Virus record (IMG/VR): IMGVR_UViG_3300012920_009192
Span: 1-28,370 of that record
Origin: a virus
Length of the DNA: 28,370 nt
Strand: one strand, 5' to 3'
Shown: in pieces, positions 16,707-24,500 of the stretch
Layout: each line of letters starts with the position of its first letter
Numbering within the stretch: the first letter of the stretch is position 1
Notes under the pieces: model-generated
Seen by the model: only the letters and a program-made list of their open reading frames with translations
Databases searched by the model: none
Told to the model about the DNA's origin: nothing
Made by a program: the position numbers and the translations under genes

Positions 16707-16889
16707 ATGCCACAAGGACAAAAAATGAAAGACAGGCTAATGAAGGTAAAAGACTCATTGCCAAAACTTAAAAGTAAGCCAAAAGCCAAAAAGCCATATA
16801 AGGCTAAAATGGGCGATTGGACGGAAAGCAAGATGCCAAAAGCTATGTATTCCAAAAAGGGAACGGGTCTAAACCCTTCTTACAAGTAA
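16707..16889 (+). CDS. 60-residue lysine-rich protein
   Basis: I choose ATG 16707, two bases after the stop of the 38-residue gene; an upstream TTG at 16665 would overlap that gene almost fully and gives a poor N-terminus. The product is strongly basic, with Lys at about a quarter of positions (SLPKLKSKPKAKKPYKAK), then the more conserved-looking MGDWTESKMPKAMYSKKG. No membrane segment or enzyme motif is present. Like the DUF6321 protein upstream, it may bind DNA or an acidic partner in the head; this is inference from charge and position. The gene ends on a TAA that is also the first three bases of the TAATACAACCGCTTG element. Confidence 0.6.
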   Translation: MPQGQKMKDRLMKVKDSLPKLKSKPKAKKPYKAKMGDWTESKMPKAMYSKKGTGLNPSYK

Positions 16890-16907
16890 TACAACCGCTT
16901 GCAAATA
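16887..16907 (+). promoter_or_regulatory. Copy of the intergenic motif TAATACAACCGCTTG
   Basis: The element begins on the stop codon of the 60-residue gene and is identical over 15 bases to the site at 17889. It precedes the frameshifted fibre-like gene by about 30 bases; a GAGGA ribosome binding site follows at 16921-16925. It is a candidate promoter or RNA-processing site. The resemblance of TAATACAAC to the start of T7-type promoters may be chance. Confidence 0.45.
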
Positions 16908-16932
16908 ACACACAATATCCGAGGATACTAAT

Positions 16933-17343
16933 ATGACGACACCTAAAGACTTATTCGGAGCGAGTTATTCTGCCGATAGCAGTTCCATAACTATAGCATT
17001 GGCTGATTTGTTGCCTGCGGGCGAGCTAACCGCTTTAGAAGCCGACGCCAACAACGGCAACGGTTTGAAAGTAGCGTACGCTTTGATTAAAACTTTTTCC
17101 GACAAGCTTGCGGGTCTGAGTGACCCCCCTACGAGAGTATCATCTTTTGAAGGTTCGTACTCCACCAACGCTGACGGCACGGTTTCTCGCACATACACAC
17201 AGACTTTTGACTTTTCTGTAGGCGATGTAGCGGACGAGCCCGACGTTTCTTCGCCGTCCGCTTCTGAGTCCGATTCTGCTTCTGTTTCTGTTTCTGTTTC
17301 TGAATCCGCTTCTGAATCTTCTTCCCCTTACGGGGGAAACTAA
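16933..17343 (+). CDS. Fibre-like protein, short form and N-terminal part of a -1 frameshift product
   Basis: The unshifted product is 136 residues: a compact N-terminal domain (about 1-100, containing ALADLLPAGELTALEADANN and a beta-like RTYTQTFDFSVGDV) followed by the first 30 or so residues of a Ser-rich linker, ending YGGN and TAA. A Shine-Dalgarno GAGGA sits 7 bases before the ATG. The linker is cut in mid-course: the same Ser-rich composition continues in the -1 frame directly past the stop. A GGGAAAC heptamer at 17334-17340 (codons GGA-AAC), a 6-base spacer and a hairpin at 17347-17377 form a standard -1 frameshift signal. The shifted product would be 319 residues. The N-terminal domain probably attaches to the virion; I do not recognise its family. 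Confidence 0.8.
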   Translation: MTTPKDLFGASYSADSSSITIALADLLPAGELTALEADANNGNGLKVAYALIKTFSDKLAGLSDPPTRVSSFEGSYSTNADGTVSRTYTQTFDFSVGDVADEPDVSSPSASESDSASVSVSVSESASESSSPYGGN

Positions 17344-17377
17344 GTAGCCCCTCTAGCTCAGAGAGCGCTAGTGGGGC
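17334..17377 (+). promoter_or_regulatory. Programmed -1 ribosomal frameshift signal
   Basis: Slippery heptamer G-GGA-AAC (17334-17340) is in the X-XXY-YYZ register of the upstream gene and directly precedes its TAA. After the 6-base spacer TAAGTA comes a hairpin: GCCCCTCTAGC (17347-17357), a 9-base loop, and GCTAGTGGGGC (17367-17377), giving 10 pairs with one T-T mismatch. GGGAAAC is an established -1 slippery sequence, and the spacer falls in the usual 5-9 base range. A second hairpin, TTCCCC/GGGGAA (17322-17327 with 17333-17338), overlaps the slippery site itself. Confidence 0.75.
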
Positions 17378-17891
17378 AGATTCATCCGAGCCTTCATCAC
17401 CAAGTTCATCAAATTCAGACTCTTCAGCACCGAGCTCTTCAGCATCGAGCTCTTCAGCACCTAGCTCTTCAGCACCTAGCTCTTCAGCACCTAGCTCTTC
17501 GCCAAGTAGTTCAGAGCCTACGGGGTTTGCTACCGAAGACGTGGGCAGAACCTTTACTGCATTGCAAACTAAACCCGCTCGCGGTTTGGTGCAGGGCACG
17601 CAGTATACAATTACTGAAGTCCCCAACGAAATTGATGCAACACACGACGGAGATTGCGCTTATGCAGTAGAGGGGTATTACCCGCTTTACCTCGACCAAG
17701 CCACCGCAGAAGCCAATTCTCCATCATCGCAGTCGCATACTCATACGTTTAACGGCGACAATAATACTTACTATATGCCATCGGGCGGAGTAGAAAACAC
17801 CGATTTCTACCACGGCACATATACAGGCAATGCGTGTCTCGGCCCATACATCAATTTTAACGCAAGAGGTCAGTATTGGGATTGGGATTAA
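17340..17891 (+). CDS. C-terminal part of the frameshifted fibre-like protein
   Basis: This frame is open from 17316 and is entered at CTA 17340-17342 after a -1 slip. It adds 183 residues: the rest of the Ser-rich linker (about 60 residues) and a C-terminal domain with the pattern AYAVEGYYPLYLDQATAEAN, then SQSHTHTFNG and YYMPSGG. I have the impression of similar GYYPLY, HTHTFNG and YYMP blocks in other phage fibre proteins, probably a displayed receptor-binding domain. There is no ATG, GTG or TTG in this frame before GTG 17541, which already lies inside the folded domain and has no ribosome binding site. An independent gene from 17541 (116 residues) is therefore the weaker reading. The gene ends on the TAA that starts the next TAATACAACCGCTTG element. 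Confidence 0.75.
   Translation, partial: LSSPSSSESASGADSSEPSSPSSSNSDSSAPSSSASSSSAPSSSAPSSSAPSSSPSSSEPTGFATEDVGRTFTALQTKPARGLVQGTQYTITEVPNEIDATHDGDCAYAVEGYYPLYLDQATAEANSPSSQSHTHTFNGDNNTYYMPSGGVENTDFYHGTYTGNACLGPYINFNARGQYWDWD
17421..17495 (+). repeat. 15-bp tandem repeat in the serine linker (5 copies)
   Basis: Five head-to-tail 15-bp units, each encoding a five-residue S-S-A-P-S-type unit; the last three (17451-17495) are identical (TCTTCAGCACCTAGC). This is the coding linker of the frameshifted protein and could vary in length between strains without changing frame. Confidence 0.9.
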
Positions 17892-17931
17892 TACAACCGC
17901 TTGAAATACATTTAGTATTATTGCTATATCA
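17889..17931 (+). promoter_or_regulatory. Copy of the intergenic motif with possible promoter, upstream of scaffold
   Basis: TAATACAACCGCTTG begins on the stop of the frameshifted gene. It runs into TTGAAA, which could be a -35 box with TATATC about 18 bases downstream as a weak -10. That would place the transcript start almost at the scaffold ATG (17937), with no Shine-Dalgarno site visible. It is either a sigma70-like promoter or part of a phage-specific element. Confidence 0.4.
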
Positions 17932-17936
17932 ATTTA

Positions 17937-18914
17937 ATGACAGAGCCTAAATCGCAGGGCGCGGGAGACCCGTCCGACGAACAGGAGCTCGATCCTAGCG
18001 AGATGACCGACGAAGAACTTCGCAGTTATTTCACAGGAGAAGCAGTCGGCGAGGAGACTCCCGAAAGCGACGAGCCCGAAACCGAAACGCAAGAGGATAC
18101 TGAGGTCGGTAACACCACCGAAGAGCCTACCGAAACGGATCAAGAGACTGAAGACCGTCTTTCTAAGATGCGTGTTCGTCCGAGAGACGACTTGGATCAA
18201 CAAATTCTAGACTTGTATAAGTCGGAAGGATTTCAAGGAACTCTCGCAGACGCTTCCGCAGTTATTAGGGGAGACGCTCCCGTAGCTCCAAAACAAGAGC
18301 AAACGGAAGCACCGCCCGAAAAAGATGGAATTCAAGAGCAACTAGCGCAGATTGACGCCAAGGTCAAAGAGCTCAACGAAAAAGCCCACACTGCGTCCGA
18401 AGATTTGGACACAGCGGAAGCTTTTAAGTTACAGCAGGAGATCATGGAGCAAAGCATTCTGAAAGTTAAGCTCGAAAGTCAGCTTGAACGTGAAGCGGAG
18501 CGTCAAGAAGCGGACTTGAACGCTGCTTATCACCAAAAAGCAGTGGCAAGCAAAGAGAAGGTTTTTAAAAGGTATCCCGTTCTACAAGATGCCGAAAGCA
18601 TACAACGTAAACAGTTTGATGCTTTCATCGCTGAAAAGCAGAACGATCCCGATTATCAAGCTATCTTTCAAAGTCCAAAGTGGGTCGAAATAATGGCGAA
18701 TGAGTTTGCCGAAACTGTAGACATTTCACCGCCTAGCGCGGAGGTCTCCATAGACAATCTCAATCGTCCACCAAAAACGAACACTAAGGTTCTGACAAGT
18801 GCATCAAACACGTCAACAGTTTCAAAACAACCAAAAATAACACCACAGGGGGTTAGGGACAATATGCATCGCTTAGACCGCGACACACTTTACAGTATGT
18901 TAGGTCAAGAGTGA
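17937..18914 (+). CDS. Scaffold (capsid assembly) protein
   Basis: A 325-residue protein immediately upstream of the major capsid gene, the usual place of the scaffold that shapes the procapsid and then leaves it. The first ~90 residues are highly acidic and disordered (Glu, Asp, Thr, Pro-rich, for example ESDEPETETQEDTEVG). Residues about 130-205 form a long charged coiled coil (QEQLAQIDAKVKELNEKA and LQQEIMEQSILKVKLESQL). The C-terminus (about 270-325) is more basic (NRPPKTNTKVL, NMHRLDRDTLYSML) and would be the capsid-binding end by analogy with other scaffolds. No protease motif is visible. The function rests on composition, helical pattern and position. Confidence 0.8.
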   Translation: MTEPKSQGAGDPSDEQELDPSEMTDEELRSYFTGEAVGEETPESDEPETETQEDTEVGNTTEEPTETDQETEDRLSKMRVRPRDDLDQQILDLYKSEGFQGTLADASAVIRGDAPVAPKQEQTEAPPEKDGIQEQLAQIDAKVKELNEKAHTASEDLDTAEAFKLQQEIMEQSILKVKLESQLEREAERQEADLNAAYHQKAVASKEKVFKRYPVLQDAESIQRKQFDAFIAEKQNDPDYQAIFQSPKWVEIMANEFAETVDISPPSAEVSIDNLNRPPKTNTKVLTSASNTSTVSKQPKITPQGVRDNMHRLDRDTLYSMLGQE

Positions 18915-18919
18915 CGGAT

Positions 18920-18967
18920 AAAGCCCCTACCTAATTTTAACACACACCGCCCATAGGAGGGGCATTT
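18920..18967 (+). promoter_or_regulatory. Hairpin that can cover the capsid gene ribosome binding site
   Basis: GCCCCT (18923-18928) can pair with AGGGGC (18958-18963), which overlaps the strong AGGAGG Shine-Dalgarno sequence at 18955-18960 before the capsid ATG. AAA (18920-18922) can add pairs with TTT (18965-18967) across a one-base bulge. The loop is 29 bases. This could limit capsid translation until unfolded, for example by ribosomes finishing the scaffold gene at 18914. Confidence 0.4.
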
Positions 18968-18970
18968 ATC

Positions 18971-20467
18971 ATGGCAGTATCTAATTCAAACATCGGAGCA
19001 GGCACATTCGGCTCTCCATCGAACGGTTCAGTACGCGAACTTCCAGGGGCCACTGATTGGGCAGGACAGGACGCAACACTTAAACCCGAAATTTGGTCGG
19101 AGCTCGTTCGTCGGGACACCAAAGAAAAGAATGTATTCAAGGATTTCGTAGGTGGCGAAGGCGCAAATCAGCCCGTCGTAACCAAGCGCGATCTCGCAGC
19201 AGGCGGAAAGACCAAAGTTACTTTCACCTCCACCACTCCCATTCGCGGACAAGGTGTAATCGGTGAGAATCAACTGAAGGGTAATGAAGACAACCTCCGC
19301 TTCGGAACACACTCCGTTGAGGTTGACCTCATTCGTCACGCTGTTGCTTACACTCAAGTTCTTCAGCTTCTTCGTTTTACGGGCAAGACCCTCGACCAAC
19401 TCTCCGCTGAGTTGATGTCCGATTGGGCTGCTCGCAAAATGCAGGACGACATTATGATTTCGTTCCGTAACGAAGCTTTAGCGCAGACCAATGACGCAGC
19501 TACATGGTTGGCTGACACGGACAACTTGTCCGCTACATCAGCCTTGTTGACCACCGACGAAATCGAGGAGTCCAAACTTCGTTTGATCGGTTCGGGAGCA
19601 CAGCCAATGTCAATTGATTCGGATTATTCGGGAGCAGACGTACCTCAGTACTTGGCTTTCGCACCCGCGAACGTAATGAACAACCTCCGTTCTGACACTA
19701 CTTACGCCAATGCGCTACAGTACGCTGCGCAACGTTCCACCACGGATCACCCATACTTCAAGGGAACTCTTCCCGCTTGGGAAAACAACGTAATCTACAG
19801 CCACAACATCATTTTTGATACGGCTGAAGGTCGCCAAGGTTCTCCTCTGCTTCCTGTTGCGTTCCTCGGAGACCCCATCGCAGGGCAGGCTAACGCCAAC
19901 TACGCGGGTGACATCGATGGCGGTGGACAGTACGGCAACAATGGGTTGGATTACTTCGCCAACTTCTTGGGTTATCAGTGGAAGTTTACTTCCTACACCT
20001 CATTGCCCGCTGACTCTAACCGTGAATATCACTTGACCATCTACGACACCAAGACTCACAAGTACAATGTCGTGAAGTACAAGGCAGGCGATGTGTCCGC
20101 TGACGGTTCTACGATCACTCGCGCGAACGGAAACCTCACTGTTGTTGCAAGCTCTTCTAACGGTAACAACAACGTCGAGGCAGTTGGCAAAGGATCGATC
20201 ATTTATCAGTCCTACGCCAACGGAAAGCCAATGGGCTTTGCCTTGCACATGGGCGGAAACGCCATGTACTACGCGGAAGGATCGATTAGTTCCGAGCCTA
20301 TCTACCACTACGATGACTTCGCAACCTCTAGCGGAAGAGCGCACCTCACCGCAACGGGTGTTCAGTCAGTTCGTGGTCTTGCTCCATTCAAGGACAGCTT
20401 GGGTAGAATGCCTAACTTCAACGTGATCGCCTGTCAGGCGAACATCGTCGGAGTGACCGCAGTCTAA
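18971..20467 (+). CDS. Major capsid protein, N4-gp56 family
   Basis: A 498-residue protein that forms the capsid shell. The early region VRELPGATDWAGQDATLKPE, the loop TPIRGQGVIGENQLKGNED (from about residue 88) and HSVEVDLIRHAVAY followed by a long helix (LDQLSAELMSDWAARKMQDD) match the N4-gp56 type of major capsid proteins. The C-terminus (PNFNVIACQANIVGVTAV) is also typical in style. The ATG at 18971 is preceded by a strong Shine-Dalgarno sequence (AGGAGGGG), the best in the window. Codon use favours C-ending codons (TTC, AAC, CTC, ATC) more than neighbouring genes, as expected for the most highly expressed gene. It follows the scaffold and is terminated by an intrinsic terminator, so it probably has a high-abundance transcript end. 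Confidence 0.9.
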   Translation: MAVSNSNIGAGTFGSPSNGSVRELPGATDWAGQDATLKPEIWSELVRRDTKEKNVFKDFVGGEGANQPVVTKRDLAAGGKTKVTFTSTTPIRGQGVIGENQLKGNEDNLRFGTHSVEVDLIRHAVAYTQVLQLLRFTGKTLDQLSAELMSDWAARKMQDDIMISFRNEALAQTNDAATWLADTDNLSATSALLTTDEIEESKLRLIGSGAQPMSIDSDYSGADVPQYLAFAPANVMNNLRSDTTYANALQYAAQRSTTDHPYFKGTLPAWENNVIYSHNIIFDTAEGRQGSPLLPVAFLGDPIAGQANANYAGDIDGGGQYGNNGLDYFANFLGYQWKFTSYTSLPADSNREYHLTIYDTKTHKYNVVKYKAGDVSADGSTITRANGNLTVVASSSNGNNNVEAVGKGSIIYQSYANGKPMGFALHMGGNAMYYAEGSISSEPIYHYDDFATSSGRAHLTATGVQSVRGLAPFKDSLGRMPNFNVIACQANIVGVTAV

Positions 20468-20502
20468 GTTGGATATTTCATCCGCCACACACACTTAAAG
20501 AG

Positions 20503-20534
20503 GGGCTCTTCGCACGCGCGGAGAGCCCTTTTTT
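20503..20534 (+). terminator. Intrinsic terminator after the major capsid gene
   Basis: An 11-bp stem, GGGCTCTTCGC (20503-20513) with GCGGAGAGCCC (20518-20528), containing one G-T pair, has a 4-base loop and is followed directly by six Ts. It lies 36 bases past the capsid stop. It is the only strong terminator in the window and separates the abundant capsid transcript from the tail genes. Confidence 0.9.
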
Positions 20535-20573
20535 AATACAACTTGTTTACGTTCCGTAGTAAGCAGAACACAC
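20534..20573 (+). promoter_or_regulatory. Copy of the intergenic motif after the capsid terminator
   Basis: TAATACAAC (20534-20542) begins on the last base of the terminator T-run, followed by TTGTTTACG. Unlike the other copies it is not placed on a stop codon, which supports the motif as a genuine element. AACACAC (20567-20573) also occurs here, as it does before the 16933 gene and before the capsid gene. A promoter restarting transcription for the adaptor and repeat-protein genes would be expected at this spot. Confidence 0.4.
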
Positions 20574-20582
20574 TATTATATT

Positions 20583-21542
20583 ATGGCTGACGGTGATTTT
20601 TTAGATTTGCAGAACCAATTGGGAGCTATGATGGGCGCGGACGACGTCGGAAACCTTCCCTTGGTCGAACAAGAACGAATAAAAAAGGTAATAAATCAAT
20701 CTTACCGAGAAATGTACAGTCCGTCGGACGGTTTTCGTCCTCCGTGGGGCGTACAGGCTTTCGGCTTCGATCTTGCAGGAGTTATTCACATTACGGGGCA
20801 GACAACAAAAGGCTCTAGCGCATTCACTTACACGGGCAATGATCTTACTACCGAAATGGAAGGCAGTATGTGTTTTGTCGGAGGCGTTGCCAATCGCATA
20901 GCGAAAGTAGACGCAGCGACGAACACGGGTGAGTTTATAGCGCAGGCATCGTCTGACGAAACAACCTTTAAAGTTCACCACAACTCCCAAAGACTGCCCG
21001 CAGAAGTTATAGACGTAGACGGGCGACCCGAACGAGTTGGGTGGGGCGTACTATCACCCATGAACGGGCACGACGAAGAAGCGCGCTACCGCAGTTTACT
21101 CGGCTATGACTTTGCGCCTCAAACAGGCTTTGGACACCGTCGCACCGTTCAGATAAACACTAACGGCGATGAGTACAACTTTGGAGACCCTATGTTTTTC
21201 TATATAGATTCCGCCACGCTCGGCTATGACACGGAAGCTATTACTCGCAGGCTAGTAGTGTACCCTCTTCCCGACAGACCCATGAGCATTAGGTTTCGAG
21301 GTAACATATTGCCTAAACCTCTTTCCGCTGACACCGACAGGGCTAAACTTCCCGCCGATGTGGTTGACGACATACTCCTGCCTATAGCGCGAGCAAAGCT
21401 TGCAATGGTAGACCCTAGATACAATTCTCAAAATATACAGTTTCTAATGGCAGATGCCAAAGAAGCTCAAAGAAGATTGAAAAGTATGGGGGATGCTCAA
21501 AAGGTACGAAGTCGTCGAGTTAGATTAAAAGTGGGGTACTGA
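20583..21542 (+). CDS. Probable head-tail adaptor (neck) protein
   Basis: A 319-residue protein directly after the capsid gene and before a giant tail protein. The N-terminal helix (LVEQERIKKVINQSYREMY), a middle beta-rich region, the LVVYPLPDRPMSIRFRGNIL strand pair, then LPADVVDDILLPIARAKLAM and a basic C-terminal helix (DAKEAQRRLKSMGDAQKVR) follow the plan of adaptor or tail-tubular-A-like proteins that bind below the portal. The assignment rests on this pattern and the gene order; no exact family is claimed. No Shine-Dalgarno sequence is evident before the ATG at 20583; the leader is AT-rich (CTATTATATT). The gene ends one base before the next start. Confidence 0.6.
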   Translation: MADGDFLDLQNQLGAMMGADDVGNLPLVEQERIKKVINQSYREMYSPSDGFRPPWGVQAFGFDLAGVIHITGQTTKGSSAFTYTGNDLTTEMEGSMCFVGGVANRIAKVDAATNTGEFIAQASSDETTFKVHHNSQRLPAEVIDVDGRPERVGWGVLSPMNGHDEEARYRSLLGYDFAPQTGFGHRRTVQINTNGDEYNFGDPMFFYIDSATLGYDTEAITRRLVVYPLPDRPMSIRFRGNILPKPLSADTDRAKLPADVVDDILLPIARAKLAMVDPRYNSQNIQFLMADAKEAQRRLKSMGDAQKVRSRRVRLKVGY

Positions 21543-21543
21543 G

Positions 21544-24500
21544 ATGGCTAACGAATACATTCGTCCCGTCGGCAAACCTATTGTCGAAAAGAGTACAAAC
21601 GGTCTTCGTAAGATCACCCGTCGCTATGTGGTTCACGGGCCTTCTAGCGGAGCGATTACCGTAGAAGACAGAGTCTTCCTACCGTTTTGCACTGTAGACG
21701 AAGAGTACACGGAAGCTTATCTAGTTCAACAGAAGTTGGAAGGTTCGCAAGACGCGAGCCAAGACGTTTTAGTTCGCACTTATTTGGAGGTCAATGACCT
21801 ACCCGCAGAAATTGATCCACCCGATTATGTAAGAGACGGCGTGGGGCGTGTGCGTGTTTCAAAAAGCTATATAGTAAAAAGCCCATACAATTCAGCTTGG
21901 TCGGAAGCTCGTGTGGGTACGGAAACTTGGACAACTCCCAATGGGGACGAAACCATACTCGCAAAGGTTACTTTCGATGACAAAACTTGCTACGCCGAGT
22001 ACAAAGAAGATTACTACCAAATAGGCATTATTTCTTTTAAAGAAGAGGTTAAGCATAACGGTAAGCTTAAAATCAGAACCTACAGGTCTATAGGACTTGA
22101 GACCGCTCAAGACTTCCTAGACGAGGCTAATTTAGGTACGGATTGGGTGTTAGTCGAGAATATGTCGGGAGCGGGCTCTGCTGACTACCAATACGGGGGT
22201 TTGGAGGTCAAAACATGGACATTGGTAAAAGGAGCGGGTCGCATTGTCTTGGAACAGGAAGACATGGGCTCTGCCCAAATAACTACCGAAGTTATCATTG
22301 TTCCCGACGAAGAATCTTACGCACCGTACAGCGACATACCGCCCAACCAAGTTTACGAAACTAAAGTCGAGGACAAGCAGGGCTACGATTTGTGGACAAT
22401 AAGTGGCGTTGTGGGGCAGGGTGAGATTGACCGAAAACACGAAGTTCGATTTAACGGTGCGCTAGAAATAATCACCATTAAGAATATTGGTCAGCAAAGC
22501 ACTCCGCCTGCGGGTTTTGTGCGCGTCTCCGAGAAGCATGACCAAAGTGGGCGCTATGATATTTTTACGGATGTTTACGTTAAGGGGCTTGGGCTAGTTT
22601 CTGAGGAAGAGGAAGATAAGGGAACTGCTCAAATCACCACACAGGTGTGGATTACGCCCAATGGAGGCAATCCACCGCACACCATACCCGCTAATCAAAT
22701 TTTTGAGACTAGAGTCGAAGAAAAAGACGGCTACGAGATACACACAATCCGAGGAGTAATCGGACAAGGTGAAATCGAGAGGCGTGAGGAAACTAAGCAC
22801 AACGGCGCGTTATCTATAGTAACGATAAAGAATATTGGACAACAGTCCGTTCCTCCTGCGGGGTATGTAAGAGTTTCCGAAAATTTTGATCAATCGGGAC
22901 GCTTTGACATTTTTACTGATGTTTATGTAAAAGGGCAGGGGCTGATCAGCACTTCCGAAGAAGATAAAGGAACTGCTCAGATTACCACCGAAGTTCACAT
23001 TGTTCCCAATGGCGGAGCTCCCGCGTCCGCAATCCCTGTAGCGCAAGTTTTTCAAACTAGAGTAGAGGAGAAAGACGGCTACGAAATACACACCATCAGC
23101 GGTGTAGTAGGGTCGGGTGAAATAGAGAGACGCGAAGAGACTAAGCACAACGGCGCACTCTCAATCATTACCATTAAGAATATTGGTCAACAGAGCCCCG
23201 TTCCTGCGGGTTATGTGCGTGTTTCGCAAAATTACGACCAATCGGGCAATTTTGATATTTTTACAGATGTATATGTGCGTGGACAGGGTTTGATCACCAC
23301 GGAAGAGGAAGACAAAGGCACGGCGCAACTAGCCACGGAAGTTCACATAGTTCCAAATGGCGGAGCGCCTGTATCTAACATTCCGCCCAATCAAGTTTAC
23401 GAGACAAAAGTTGACGAGCGAGATGGTTATGAAATCCACACGATTAGAGGTGTGGTGGGAGCAGGGGAAATCGACAGAAAACTAGAAATTAAGCACAACG
23501 GTGCGCTAGAAGTTCTGACAATACAAAACATTGGACAGCAAAGTCCTATACCCGTGGGCTATGTTAGAATTTCCGAAAAATTAGACCAATCGGGAAGGTT
23601 TGACATATATACGGATGTGTACGCAAAGGGTGCGGGACTTGTTTCCGTGTCTGAAGAAGAAAAAGGTCTTGCAACAATAACCACCGAAGTATGGCTAACA
23701 GAAAACGGGGGAAATCCCCTTACAACGATCCCCCAAGGTCAAATCTACCGAACAACCACGGAAGAAAAGGACGGGTACGAAATCCACACGATTGTGGGAG
23801 TGCAGGGACAGGGAGAAATCGACAGGAAGCTAGAGACGAGGAAACAGGGTGCGCTAGAGATACTGACGATTCAGAGCATTGGAGCGAAAGCCCCGAATCA
23901 AGTTGGTTATACGCGCGTCAGCGAAAGAAACGACAAAAGCGGAAATTTTGAGATATTTACGGACGTTTTCGTAAAGGGAGCGGGTAGGATACAAACATCC
24001 AAGACTACAGGTTCGGGAAACACGATTCGCGAAACAGTAACCTACCTCACGGCAGACGATGAGCCTGTCCCGCAAGGGTGTGTCACCGCCCAAGACATTG
24101 AGGACAATGACGGCTATGTTCTGTACAAGAAAACGTACACATCTTCGGCAGGGGTTGGTGCGCTAGTTACATCAACACGGACTGATCAATATGGTATTTT
24201 TTACCCAACGGTCACAGAAACCGCCAACAATCCTCCAAACTATCCGAATAGCGTAGCAATAACCGCGAAGCGCGAAACACGACTCAATTGCTTGGACGGT
24301 CAGAATGCGATCACGGAATACGAGTACACATTTGCAGTCCTCCCTGCCGATCTTGAAGTGTCAAGAAGTGTCAAGACATCGGGCAATGTGAAAACCACGG
24401 ACATTGTTACTATCAACAATCCCCCACAGAATAACGGATGTATCTTAGCCGAATCGGACAGAGATTTGTATGATGTCGATGGAGTAGCCTACGCTACCAT

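Noticed and set aside
16887-16907. A T7 promoter
   Set aside because: Only the first nine bases resemble it (one mismatch); the initiation part does not match, so I keep it as an unassigned recurring element.
17334-17343. Frame break at 17343 as a sequencing or assembly error
   Set aside because: Not fully excluded, but the in-register heptamer, adjoining stop, spacer and stable hairpin together fit a programmed signal much better than a random indel.
16204-17626. Long antisense open frames opposite the membrane protein and the frameshifted gene
   Set aside because: They follow repeat or biased codon composition of the sense genes, have no start signals and would be the only - strand genes in the window.
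17371-17670. A + strand open frame of His/Leu/Gln repeats across the serine linker
   Set aside because: It is the shadow of the 15-bp serine-linker repeat in another frame; its composition is repetitive and it has no ribosome binding site.
16907-20573. AACACAC repeated before three starts (16907, 18939, 20567)
   Set aside because: Low complexity, with different distances to the starts (19, 25 and 9 bases); it may be chance.
22282-24027. Evenly spaced repeats resembling a CRISPR or satellite array
   Set aside because: The 348-bp period is a coding repeat in one open frame, with protein-level conservation and no spacers.
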